Positions 55,987 to 63,848 of a stretch of DNA of 64,000 nt are shown piece after piece. Positions within the stretch are counted from its first letter, which is position 1, and each line of letters opens with the position of its first letter. Origin of the DNA: Spirochaetota bacterium. Lineage in GTDB: Bacteria > Spirochaetota > UBA4802 > UBA5550. Below the pieces are notes generated by a model. That model did no database searches. It worked only from the letters and a program-made list of their open reading frames with translations, and was not told the origin of the DNA. The stretch covers positions 186,001 through 250,000 of the forward strand of contig JAGNKX010000004.1 in the NCBI GenBank assembly GCA_017999915.1. Reading direction: 5' to 3'. Made by a program: the position numbers and the translations under genes.

Positions 55987-57257
55987 TCGACATTGGAAAG
56001 CTATACTGCGGTGGCAGGTCCACCGGCGATTCACTCAGGTACGGCACGGAAGCCGGCCCCGATTGCCACGGCAACAGGCCCCATGATCCGGTGAAGCTCG
56101 CCGGCGAGAGAAGGCCCATTGTCGTGTGGAGCACCACCAGGACCTGCAACCTCAATTGCGTCCACTGCTATACCGATTCCTGCAACATGAAGTATGACGG
56201 CGAGCTTTCCACCGATGAAGGAAAATCCCTCATCAACGACCTTGCCGCTTTCGCCATACCGTCGCTCCTTTTTTCAGGCGGAGAGCCACTCATGAGGAAG
56301 GACATCTTCACCCTCATCGAGCACGCTGCGGGCAAGAACATCAGGCCGGTCATATCCACGAACGGCACACTCATCGACAGGCAGACGGCCCAGAACATCA
56401 AGAACGCCGGCGTCGTCTACGTGGGCATCAGCCTTGACGGCATGGAAGAGATCAATGACAGGTTCCGAGGAATGAAGGGTGCCTTCTCGCGGGCCATGAA
56501 AGGCTTCGAGAATTGCACTGCCGTCGGGCAACGGGTCGGGCTTCGCCTGACCCTTACCAGGCGGAACTTCGCCGACCTGGACCGTATCTTCGATTTCATC
56601 GAGAAGGAAGGAATCAACCGGGCCTGTTTTTACCATCTTGTATATTCAGGCAGGGGAGGGGACCTCTTCAAGGACGACCTTACCCATGAAGAATCCCGGT
56701 CCGCCATGGACACCATCATGGCGCGCACCGATGATTTTTTCAAACGAGGCCTTGATATCAATATACTTACCGTGGACAACCATGTCGATGGCGTATACCT
56801 GTATCTCAAGCTGAGAGAGACCGGAAATGCCCGTGCGGAGGAGGTCTATCGTCTCCTCGCGTGGAACGGCGGTGGCGCCCATTCCACCGGCGTTGGGATC
56901 GCCAATATTGACTTCTTCGGAAACGTCCACCCCGATCAGTTCTGGCAGGATTACACCTTCGGCAATGTCAGGGAACGCAATTTCGGCGACATATGGATGG
57001 ATGAAAGCGATCAACTCATGAAGGGCCTCAAGCACAAGGCGGATCATATCCGGGGCAGGTGCCGTCTCTGCAAGTACCGCGACCTTTGCACCGGCGCCAT
57101 GAGGGTTCGCGCCTTCAGGACCTATAACGATCCGTGGGGCCCGGACCCGCAATGTTATCTATCCGATGAAGAGATAGGCCTTGACGAATCCAAGAAAAAC
57201 GATCTTGCCAGGTCCGGGGAGACCTATCCCGTCCCGAGGGAGCTTCTGGCGAGATGA
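55983..57257 (+). CDS. ahbC: AhbC, radical SAM 12,18-didecarboxysiroheme deacetylase
   Basis: A 424-residue protein. The start MIDIGKLYCGGRSTGDSLRY fits AhbC and uses the ATGA overlap. Radical SAM cysteines are C55, C59 and C62 (RTCNLNCVHC). The GNVHPDQFW motif and the C-terminal auxiliary-cluster motif CRLCKYRDLC are typical of AhbC/NirJ. AhbC removes two acetate groups to give Fe-coproporphyrin III. NirJ (haem d1) is the alternative, but the adjacent AhbD favours haem b. Confidence 0.88.
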   Translation: MIDIGKLYCGGRSTGDSLRYGTEAGPDCHGNRPHDPVKLAGERRPIVVWSTTRTCNLNCVHCYTDSCNMKYDGELSTDEGKSLINDLAAFAIPSLLFSGGEPLMRKDIFTLIEHAAGKNIRPVISTNGTLIDRQTAQNIKNAGVVYVGISLDGMEEINDRFRGMKGAFSRAMKGFENCTAVGQRVGLRLTLTRRNFADLDRIFDFIEKEGINRACFYHLVYSGRGGDLFKDDLTHEESRSAMDTIMARTDDFFKRGLDINILTVDNHVDGVYLYLKLRETGNARAEEVYRLLAWNGGGAHSTGVGIANIDFFGNVHPDQFWQDYTFGNVRERNFGDIWMDESDQLMKGLKHKADHIRGRCRLCKYRDLCTGAMRVRAFRTYNDPWGPDPQCYLSDEEIGLDESKKNDLARSGETYPVPRELLAR

Positions 57258-57913
57258 AACTGTACCCCGTAATGATTAACATTGAAGGGAAAAAAGCCGT
57301 CGTTATCGGAGGGGGATCCGTTGCCCTTCGTAAAGTGAAGGACCTCCTTGAATGCGGCGCCTTCGTACGGATAATAGCCCCTGAGATCCATGATGAGATC
57401 GCGCGCCTGTCTGAATCATATTCCGGGAGAATCGATATTGTCAGAAGGATATATCGTAATGGAGATTGCGAGGGATCGCTTATTGTTTTTTCAGCGACCA
57501 ACGATGAAACGGTCAACCGTAATGTCTACGAGGAGGCATCGTCAAAAAATATTCTTATCAATGCCGTGGATGATCCGCCCAACTGCTCATTTTTCATGCC
57601 ATCCTGGTTCAACAGGAACGGATTGATCGTTGCCGTATCCACCAGCGGCATATCGCCTTCTATGTCGGCTCGCATACGACGTGATATCGAGCGATCTCTC
57701 CCCGTTTCCGTCGACGAAGGCCTTGCCGCGCTTCAGCAGGCACGACTTATTATTCGGGAAGACGAGGATTTTTCAACTCTATCTTCCGAAAGGCGCGGCA
57801 CCATTCTCAAGCACATTGTCCAGAACGACAACCTGCTCGGCGATCTGGTGAATTCCTATAAGAATGATTCAGTGAAAATGTTTCTACTGAAATTAAAAAC
57901 AGATCTCACATAA
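57254..57913 (+). CDS. met8: Precorrin-2 dehydrogenase / sirohydrochlorin ferrochelatase (Met8/CysG N-domain type)
   Basis: A 219-residue protein. The NAD site is IEGKKAVVIGGGSVALRKVK. The family aspartate lies in NAVDDPPNCSFFMPS, and SPSMSARIRRDIE marks the second domain. It oxidises precorrin-2 to sirohydrochlorin, and Met8-type members also insert Fe2+. No separate ferrochelatase is in this cluster, so this protein probably makes siroheme. It overlaps ahbC by 4 bases and closes the operon. Confidence 0.9.
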   Translation: MKLYPVMINIEGKKAVVIGGGSVALRKVKDLLECGAFVRIIAPEIHDEIARLSESYSGRIDIVRRIYRNGDCEGSLIVFSATNDETVNRNVYEEASSKNILINAVDDPPNCSFFMPSWFNRNGLIVAVSTSGISPSMSARIRRDIERSLPVSVDEGLAALQQARLIIREDEDFSTLSSERRGTILKHIVQNDNLLGDLVNSYKNDSVKMFLLKLKTDLT

Positions 57914-57965
57914 CCCCGTTTTACAACCCGCATTGTTCCGTAAATACTGAATTTCAGGGATGCTC

Positions 57966-58226
57966 TCACTCTCCATTCTTTTTAGGCCTTGCAACATTTA
58001 CACGGATACTGCGTCCCTGGATCTCAGATCCGTTCAGCTTCTGAATTGCGTCATCCGCCTCCGTGTCATTGGCCATTTCAATGAAGCCGAAACCCTTTGA
58101 TTTGCCGGAGTCAGGGTATCTGATGATTTTGACTGACATGACTTCGCCATGCTGCTGAAACAGGTCGCGAAGGGTGTCGTCAGACATCTGATATGACAGA
58201 TTACCCGCGTAGATTTGTTTAGACAT
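57966..58226 (-). CDS. RRM-type RNA-binding protein
   Basis: An 86-residue protein consisting of one RRM. RNP2 is IYAGNL (residues 4-9) and RNP1 is KGFGFIEM (~44-51). It resembles the small RNA-binding proteins of cyanobacteria and spirochaetes. It is probably a cytoplasmic RNA chaperone, perhaps cold-inducible (inference). It converges on the haem operon. A leader of unknown length lies upstream. Confidence 0.92.
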   Translation of the reverse strand: MSKQIYAGNLSYQMSDDTLRDLFQQHGEVMSVKIIRYPDSGKSKGFGFIEMANDTEADDAIQKLNGSEIQGRSIRVNVARPKKNGE

Positions 58227-58713
58227 ACCTCACCTCAAACAAAAAAATAATATATAAGAATTATTCCGCCGGGAATCTTCAGGCAGGAATAATTTTATAT
58301 GCGAGTGAAATATGATATATCTGCATTGCCTTGAAACAAAGCTGACAAATCGGGGGGGAAATCTGCGTTGATGTCATCTAGAATAATCAAATTTTAAATA
58401 ACAAAAAGTACGGTCTCTGGATCCTTACAATCCCCAATCCCCCATCCATAACCCCTGATAATTGCACAATCCGGAGGATTAACTGCAAAATTTTATTTTT
58501 TTAAAATCTCGCCATGAAAAAGAACAAAAACGAATTGTTGTGAATGTTATACTATCTTGAATAAAAAGTCAACAATCTTTTTTCATCATTTATTCATATT
58601 CAGCGCTTCGTTCAAAACCCTGGGAGATCCTGGATATATATACTGAACCCCGGGATTGTTCTTATATCAATAAATTTCCTTGCCATACCTTACAGGATCT
58701 GTGAATATAAATC
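58227..58713. other. AT-rich intergenic region, no gene seen
   Basis: It separates the divergent RRM gene and GcvH-like gene. No frame longer than about ten codons with a ribosome site is apparent. Cold-shock-type RRM genes often have long leaders, so part of this may be the RRM 5' UTR (inference). A short CCCTGGGAGATCC...CCCCGGG patch near 58619-58655 could pair weakly. Confidence 0.45.
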
Positions 58714-59103
58714 ATGAAAACAATACCGGATGAAAGGCGATATGACCGCAGTCATGGATGGATCGAGATGGAAGATGATTTTATCGGCAGGTGCGGCGTA
58801 TCAGAGCAATACCTGGCGACGCTTGGTCCGATAGAATTCATCGATTTTCCCGATATTGACGCGGAAGTAAAGAGGGGAGAACCGGTCGCATTGCTGGAGT
58901 CAGCCACGCATTATTTCAAGTACCTGTCTCCAGTATCGGGTCGCATAACTGAGATAAATCAATTATTGGAGGGAACCCCTGGTATCATCAACACCGATCC
59001 CTATGGTGACGGCTGGTTATATAAGATTGATGTCAAGGAGCCCATTGAATTCGATGATCTATTGCCCGAAGACGAATATATAGGCGACATGGAAAACTCA
59101 TGA
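58714..59103 (+). CDS. GcvH-like lipoyl-domain protein lacking the lipoyl lysine
   Basis: A 129-residue protein with clear glycine cleavage H-protein layout: SHGWIEME, a GVSEQYLATLGPIEFIDFP segment, SPVSGRI, then NTDPYGDGWLYKI. In GcvH the lipoylated lysine follows ES(V/x); here the segment reads ESATHYFK, with Thr65 in that place and the first Lys four residues later. It is therefore unlikely to carry lipoate in the normal way. An orphan gene; no gcvT or gcvP is in the window. Function unknown. Confidence 0.7.
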   Translation: MKTIPDERRYDRSHGWIEMEDDFIGRCGVSEQYLATLGPIEFIDFPDIDAEVKRGEPVALLESATHYFKYLSPVSGRITEINQLLEGTPGIINTDPYGDGWLYKIDVKEPIEFDDLLPEDEYIGDMENS

Positions 59104-59106
59104 GAC

Positions 59107-59177
59107 ATATATATTTAATACAGTTTTTCCAATATATTCAAAATGGGCTTGATTTTTAACGCTGTATTAATATATAT
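59107..59177. repeat. Long AT-rich inverted repeat
   Basis: ATATATATTTAATACAG (59107-59123) and CTGTATTAATATATAT (59162-59177) are inverted copies with one bulged base and a 38-base loop, starting 3 bases after the GcvH-like stop. It could act as a terminator or mark the edge of the accessory region. Confidence 0.5.
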
Positions 59178-59307
59178 TCAATTATAAATAATTATTTCCA
59201 TTTATTTATTATATTATTTTTGCACACTTTAATTATATTGCACTCATGGTGGCTTGGGCGGGCCATAACACGGGAGAAACATATAATAAACACGATGGGA
59301 GCGCTAT

Positions 59308-59622
59308 ATGAAATTTGAAATTCTTATCCAGAACGTATTCATTCTATTTGTCATTGCCATTATCATTGAATCCTGTGCAATGGCCATATTCTCATTGACC
59401 GCGTTGAAGGACATATCCGAAAACAGGACGGTTCAGGTTACCCGTGATACCTTTGTCGTTCTCCTTGCGCTTCTCCTGTGCTATAAGGTTGAGCTTCTGA
59501 GCCTTTTCGCAGGCACGGGCATCAAGTTCCATAAATATATTGATACTGCCATCAGCGCACTCATGCTTGTAGGGCTTACCAATGTTGTCAACGGCTTCTT
59601 CAGCAAAATGAGGCGAGGATAA
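59308..59622 (+). CDS. Small integral membrane protein
   Basis: A 104-residue protein with three hydrophobic segments (about residues 8-32, 46-65 and 74-95) and a charged end (SKMRRG). Its size and topology resemble phage holins and small unknown inner-membrane proteins, but I cannot assign a family. It is the first gene of the AT-rich accessory end. A ribosome-binding GGGAG precedes it. Confidence 0.55.
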   Translation: MKFEILIQNVFILFVIAIIIESCAMAIFSLTALKDISENRTVQVTRDTFVVLLALLLCYKVELLSLFAGTGIKFHKYIDTAISALMLVGLTNVVNGFFSKMRRG

Positions 59623-59675
59623 TTTATGAGGTTTTCAAATATATAATCCCTTGATCATTATTTCAATTATCAGGA

Positions 59676-59709
59676 TTACATGGCCGCAGGCCTGACTTGC
59701 GCCATGTAA
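59676..59709. repeat. Nine-base inverted repeat
   Basis: TTACATGGC (59676-59684) and GCCATGTAA (59701-59709) can form a perfect 9-base stem with a 16-base loop, downstream of the small membrane-protein gene. No strong T-run follows, so terminator function is uncertain. Confidence 0.4.
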
Positions 59710-59843
59710 CAACGCAATGCCTTTTGCCACTAACATTGAACTTCCGATAAGATATATTATGTCTCATTAGACAAAAATATATCTTTTTATTAACATTTAT
59801 AAAACTTTTGTATAACTTTTGTTAAACATTTCCTCTACTTTTC

Positions 59844-60050
59844 CTATACCTTCAACCGGAATTTTGCATTCCCACTTTGGTGATATTCAGATATTACTAT
59901 ATTACTGAACATTTCCAGAGCTTCCTCTGTACATCGCTGTTTATTTCTTCCGTACAGAGATACCGCATAATGAAATTTTTGTAAAACATTTTTTGGTATT
60001 CGAACGCCAAAAAAATGTAATTCACTCCCTTGAATATTTTCTCCATCCAT
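59844..60050 (-). CDS. Small hypothetical protein, possible ribbon-helix-helix
   Basis: A 68-residue protein, from the ATG preceded by GGGTGG; an in-frame TTG 57 bases upstream lacks a ribosome site. The segment FGVRIPKNVLQKFHYAVSLY has the strand-then-helix pattern of ribbon-helix-helix (Arc/CopG) domains, and the rest is helical. It might be a small DNA-binding regulator of the accessory region. Composition is AT-rich like its surroundings. Confidence 0.45.
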   Translation of the reverse strand: MDGENIQGSELHFFGVRIPKNVLQKFHYAVSLYGRNKQRCTEEALEMFSNIVISEYHQSGNAKFRLKV

Positions 60051-60173
60051 GACCGCCACCCATTTTTTTGTATAAGCAAATTCTAATGCGGTTAACCAGA
60101 CGGTCAAGATTAATAACTTAACAATTGATAACTTTAATTAAGCTATAAAACGAGATTTTTCTGACATTCCATG

Positions 60174-60809
60174 CTATTTTGGCCCGACATAATATGGAAC
60201 GTTTTTCTGCCGATACTTTTCATACTCTACCATGAGGTCGAGATTCCCCTCGCTCTTTTCCCTAATCCTGTCTATTGCATCATAAATAGCCTGTTTTGAT
60301 ACCCTACGGGCATGCGCCATATCTCGCCGAGAATGACCCCGGACCATGTAATATAAAACATCACGCTCCATGAGTGTCAGACCTTCATAAATTGCTTTTG
60401 CCACACGCATTTTAAATTTCATTTCAGATGTTAAATCAATGACGTATATAAGAAAATGCGTTTCATTAAAATAAACAAATGTAACATCAAAAACCTTATC
60501 CTCGTTTGTCGTAAGCATATGGTAATCAACCCGGCACTGTGTAATTGATTTTTCCCGGTATGTTTTTTTTGCAATCTCCACCAGATCGGGTCGGTTAAAA
60601 AATACGGCGTCTATGTCCATTCCGATATATTTAGTTATTTTAAGATTGGAAAATTTAATGAGGGCGAAATTGGCGTGTAAAAATATCCATTTCCCATCAA
60701 TCAACTTAAACATCATTGACAGCGAGGGTGCGGCGTCAAAGGCGCGTCTAAAGTCTTCTTCTTTATTCTTCACAAGGAGGCCCAGGGATCGAGGTGGTAC
60801 GGCCGACAT
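60174..60809 (-). CDS. PAS-like sensor with LuxR-type helix-turn-helix
   Basis: A ~211-residue protein; the start is uncertain. Sequence beyond residue ~12 (LVKNKEEDFRRAFDAAPSLS) is PAS-like to ~130, and the C-terminus (ANIYEGLTLMERDVLYYMV-like, RRDMAHARRVSKQAIYDAI) is a LuxR/FixJ-type HTH. The coding frame extends upstream through an unusual GC-rich structured segment (60776-60879) with Arg/Pro-rich translation, which is probably not part of the native protein. Candidate starts are Met at 60809 or GTG at 60773. It is probably a single-component regulator. Confidence 0.6.
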   Translation of the reverse strand: MSAVPPRSLGLLVKNKEEDFRRAFDAAPSLSMMFKLIDGKWIFLHANFALIKFSNLKITKYIGMDIDAVFFNRPDLVEIAKKTYREKSITQCRVDYHMLTTNEDKVFDVTFVYFNETHFLIYVIDLTSEMKFKMRVAKAIYEGLTLMERDVLYYMVRGHSRRDMAHARRVSKQAIYDAIDRIREKSEGNLDLMVEYEKYRQKNVPYYVGPK

Positions 60810-60879
60810 GATCCACCAGGCGGCAACCATGCGGCCCCTCATAGCCCTGGGCCTCCATGTAGACCGGCAGCTGTCGGTC
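60776..60879. repeat. GC-rich structured element with paired inverted repeats
   Basis: GGAGGCCCAGGG (60776-60787) and CCCTGGGCCTCC (60845-60856) are a perfect 12-base inverted pair with a 57-base loop. Just beyond is the near-palindrome GACCGGCAGCTGTCGGTC (60862-60879). GC is far above the AT-rich surroundings. It might be a structured RNA, a mobile-element relic or a recombination site. Confidence 0.5.
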
Positions 60880-60978
60880 ATGCCTGGTGTTTGAATTATT
60901 ACCGGAGTACCAATCCAGTCAAAATCCAAATTTTATTATTTATGCCGATTTTTTAATTGTAGCGGAGATAGTCAATAC

Positions 60979-61761
60979 TTATATCTTTTTATACGCCTTT
61001 AATTTTAACTGCTCTTCCATGGATATAAGGACGTCCCGGATCCGCTCAGCGTCTCGGGCCTTCCCGCAGCGGATCACCACCTCGGCGCCGGCGCTGGAAA
61101 TTTCCTTGATTGCTATGGAATTCTTGTTTTTCAGATCGGCCATATTCTCGATTTTCTTAAAAACACGGTCTTTTAAATCCTTGTTGAATACGTTCCCTTT
61201 AACGCCTTCCTCGCGGGCTTCTTCCTCAAGCTCCTCAATATATGCAAGTAGGCGGTCCTGAACCTCGGTTTCAGACAGCTTATTATCCCTGGTGAGCTCA
61301 CGGAATTTCCGCTGCATCTCTTTGTCATCATGAAGGATGGTGTTTATATCATAGTTCTTTTTATAGCCCAGGCCTGAAAACTCGGGGTCGATATTTTTAT
61401 AAATCCAGAGATAGCGCCCGGCCTGCTTCCAGGATATCCGTGTTTCTTCATAATGATCATCAAACCATTTCCGGGCCGAGGTATATTCCGGCGTCTTTTT
61501 TTCATCCCTGTAATATTTATCGTTCCACTCATCGACTTCGCGCTGGATCTGTTCAATGAGCTCGGCGACAAAGCGCCCGGTAACATATTCCGAAGCACGC
61601 TTCAGCCGCACCAGGTTGTACAACGTGCCGGAATATTTATCATGGTTGATAGTGTAATAATGAGCCCCCTGCCGGCCGAACATTTCCCACCATTGCCCGG
61701 AAGTCAGCTTCTGGAATTTTTCGATTGCAGAGGGCTCGAATTTGATTATTTTATGGGTCAT
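60979..61761 (-). CDS. Hypothetical charged helical protein
   Basis: A 260-residue protein from MTHKIIKFEPSAIEKF, a start supported by its ATGA overlap with the upstream lipoprotein gene. Strongly charged, helical, no membrane segment. The stretch WKQAGRYLWIYKNID resembles helix-turn-helix segments of plasmid or phage proteins, but the assignment is weak. A possible coiled coil covers ~165-205. Function is unknown. Confidence 0.55.
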   Translation of the reverse strand: MTHKIIKFEPSAIEKFQKLTSGQWWEMFGRQGAHYYTINHDKYSGTLYNLVRLKRASEYVTGRFVAELIEQIQREVDEWNDKYYRDEKKTPEYTSARKWFDDHYEETRISWKQAGRYLWIYKNIDPEFSGLGYKKNYDINTILHDDKEMQRKFRELTRDNKLSETEVQDRLLAYIEELEEEAREEGVKGNVFNKDLKDRVFKKIENMADLKNKNSIAIKEISSAGAEVVIRCGKARDAERIRDVLISMEEQLKLKAYKKI

Positions 61762-62177
61762 AATTTCTCGTATTTCTCGGTTTCTGAGTTGTACCACTCG
61801 CTATATTTATTCATCTTTTTATAACAATAATATGCCCTTACCGATTTTGATTTTTTCTCATCCATTCCGAATTCAGCAAAATTAACATCCCTGGGAATAA
61901 AGGCATTTTCTTTTTTATCGAAAATCACGATCAAAAGATCAATATCATTATAATTCTTTTCCGCCTCAATCTGCTTTGAAATAAAAAAAGATTTTAATTG
62001 TTCAGAGTCGATTTTATCAGAATAAACATAGGTGCTTATCTGCTTATCAACTGGACCTTCTTTGGATTTTTTCTGATCAATTAACCGGTATGGATATGCA
62101 GCTGCAGCACTTTTTTTAGACTCTCCGCAGGATGAAAACAATAAACCTAATATCATAATGGACACTCCCCACCTCAT
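61758..62177 (-). CDS. Putative lipoprotein
   Basis: A 139-residue protein with a short signal ending in the lipobox LLFSSC (Cys near residue 17), then Lys/Tyr-rich mature sequence. No recognised domain. Overlaps the 260-residue gene by 4 bases, so the two form a unit. It could be an entry-exclusion, superinfection-exclusion or lysogenic-conversion protein, but nothing in the sequence decides this. Confidence 0.55.
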   Translation of the reverse strand: MRWGVSIMILGLLFSSCGESKKSAAAAYPYRLIDQKKSKEGPVDKQISTYVYSDKIDSEQLKSFFISKQIEAEKNYNDIDLLIVIFDKKENAFIPRDVNFAEFGMDEKKSKSVRAYYCYKKMNKYSEWYNSETEKYEKL

Positions 62178-62232
62178 ATGCCGCCTCCATTTTTTTTATT
62201 TAGAATTTAACGGAAGCGGCGATTATAGCAAT

Positions 62233-62430
62233 CTATTTTTCCCCGAATATAACCTTTTTGTCATCACCTGGTTCCCGTTTGTCGCCCCCCCGGTCTATGT
62301 GTTCATCGATGATCCTTCGGAGGCTTTCGTTTTTCCCGATGCCATATTTTGTGGACATTTCATCGATATAGTTCAATTGTCTATCGGTGAGGCGAAATTC
62401 ATGTTTTTTCATTTTCACTGTCGATTTCAA
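62233..62430 (-). CDS. Small ribbon-helix-helix (CopG/Arc-like) protein
   Basis: A 65-residue protein. The TTG start is used because GGAGGG lies 7 bases upstream; an ATG six codons in (62412) is the alternative. KKHEFRLTDRQLNYIDEMS followed by KNESLRRIIDEHID gives the strand-helix-helix pattern of CopG/Arc repressors. It is probably a local repressor acting on the adjacent repeat-rich region. Confidence 0.6.
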   Translation of the reverse strand: MKSTVKMKKHEFRLTDRQLNYIDEMSTKYGIGKNESLRRIIDEHIDRGGDKREPGDDKKVIFGEK

Positions 62431-63131
62431 AACAGCCCTCCATTAACCGTACTTTTGTCATGCAATTCCATGCCTTTTAGCATGCTACCATATACCATGT
62501 CAAGCACAATTCTATGCACATGCTAATTGGCATGTTGTCCAATGGCTTCAAACATAAATATTTAAAAACACATGTTATTAACCATACAATAACCCTACAC
62601 TAGCCCCCCCCTCGCTGTTAAATTTGTTACAGATGTAACGGCTTGCAACATTATTGCAACCAAATAAAAGCATGTCATTTACATGACATAAAACATGCTG
62701 TTAGCCATACATAACGCATGTTGTTTTTGTCTTTTTCTAAACACTATTATATAATATATTTATATAATATAATATATTATTATTATTTATAGGGGATATG
62801 ATATATATATAATGTGTGTAGTATATATATGTGTGTGTAAATAATATATGTCATACATAAGGGGGGAGAGACCCCGAAATTAGACTTTCTGACACCTACC
62901 GTTTATAGACAATTAATGACAATCATTGCTGATTATATTAAAATACAGTGCGTTGCGCTATATGTAACGCAGTTATTCATCATCAAAGGTACTGTGCGGC
63001 CCCCCTACCCGCGTGCAATACTCGGCCGTGCCGCGCCCGAAACGCGTAGTGTGCCATGCTGGTGACAGGTAGACAGGCATGTCTAAAAATTAATTGACAA
63101 ATTTACGATTATTTGTGTAGAAATCTCGACC
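62431..63131. other. Repeat-rich non-coding region before the terminase genes
   Basis: About 700 bases with no credible gene. It has repeated ACATGT/ACATGC-type hexamers, two copies of a ~23-base direct repeat (62570-62593 and 62693-62715), small dyads such as GTTACAGATGTAAC and ATGTCATTTACATGACAT, a long TA/TG-rich tract at about 62745-62850, a GC-rich patch near 63000-63055, and TTGACA at 63094-63099 with a possible TAGAAA -10 at about 63118. This could be a phage regulatory or replication region. Confidence 0.5.
62570..62715. repeat. Two-copy imperfect direct repeat, iteron-like
   Basis: Copy 1 starts ACATGTTATTAACCATACA (62570-62588, continuing AATAAC) and copy 2 starts ACATGCTGTTAGCCATACA (62693-62711, continuing TAAC). 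They match at most positions and are 123 bases apart. Spacing and sequence suggest binding sites for a replication or repressor protein. Confidence 0.5.
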
Positions 63132-63848
63132 ATGAGAGTAAGGGCTTCACGGCTTGCCGAGGTCGCCGGCTGCAACCGGCAGAACATCAGCAAGGAAATT
63201 AAAAAGCAGAACCTAGTCCGCGGCGATGACGGCCTCATTGATCTCGACAATCATCGGAACAAACAATGGCTCCTCGCCCGAGGACTCACACCGGTCATGT
63301 TTACGTCGATGGTGAAGGCGAAGAAACCGAAGAAGCGGAAGTCTATAGCGGCTCCTGGGCGCGAGGGAAATACCAATCCAGACGATGACTCCAGGGATCC
63401 TGGGCCCGCGTCTGTTCCCGATGACTTTGCCGCCCTGACCGGGCTTCCTGAGCGCCTGCAAAACATGACAATCCGCGAACTGGTCATGAAGTACGGCGCC
63501 CCGATGAATTTGAAAACCTACGTGGAGATCCTGGCGAAGATCATGGAGGCGCAGCGGAAGGATGTCGAGATCCAGGCCCGCCGGCTTGAAACAATCCCGA
63601 AGGATTTCGTAACCTCCCACGTGTTCCAATACCTCGAGGTCCTCTCTTCCCGCCTGTTTGACTATCCCGATTCATTCATTGATGCCTTCATTGCCGAAGT
63701 ACAGGCGGACCCGAAGAAGGCCCGGATCGCCCTCCCTGAGAAAATGCGAAAAGAGCTCGGTAAGCTCATCCGGGAATCGAAACAGAGTATTGAGCGCAAT
63801 CTCAAGAACCTACGGAGCAAGCATGATAACTCAGACGACAGTGAGTGA
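63132..63848 (+). CDS. Putative phage terminase small subunit
   Basis: A 238-residue protein. An N-terminal helix-turn-helix (residues ~5-30, RLAEVAGCNRQNISKEIKKQ) of the kind used by small terminases to bind packaging sites is followed by a charged linker (~60-100) and a helical C-terminal oligomerisation region. It overlaps a GpA-type large terminase frame by 26 bases. The role rests mainly on this position and the HTH. Confidence 0.6.
   Translation: MRVRASRLAEVAGCNRQNISKEIKKQNLVRGDDGLIDLDNHRNKQWLLARGLTPVMFTSMVKAKKPKKRKSIAAPGREGNTNPDDDSRDPGPASVPDDFAALTGLPERLQNMTIRELVMKYGAPMNLKTYVEILAKIMEAQRKDVEIQARRLETIPKDFVTSHVFQYLEVLSSRLFDYPDSFIDAFIAEVQADPKKARIALPEKMRKELGKLIRESKQSIERNLKNLRSKHDNSDDSE

Noticed and set aside
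55983-57257. NirJ (haem d1 synthesis) instead of AhbC
   Set aside because: AhbC and NirJ are similar, but AhbD is encoded two genes away and no nirF, nirN or nirS is seen; kept as the weaker alternative.
60810-60929. N-terminal 40 residues of the PAS-LuxR open frame from a TTG codon
   Set aside because: No ribosome-binding site, Arg/Trp-rich unnatural composition and overlap with the GC-rich inverted-repeat element.
62745-62850. TA/TG-rich tract as a CRISPR or tandem repeat array
   Set aside because: No repeat-spacer periodicity; only low-complexity dinucleotide runs.
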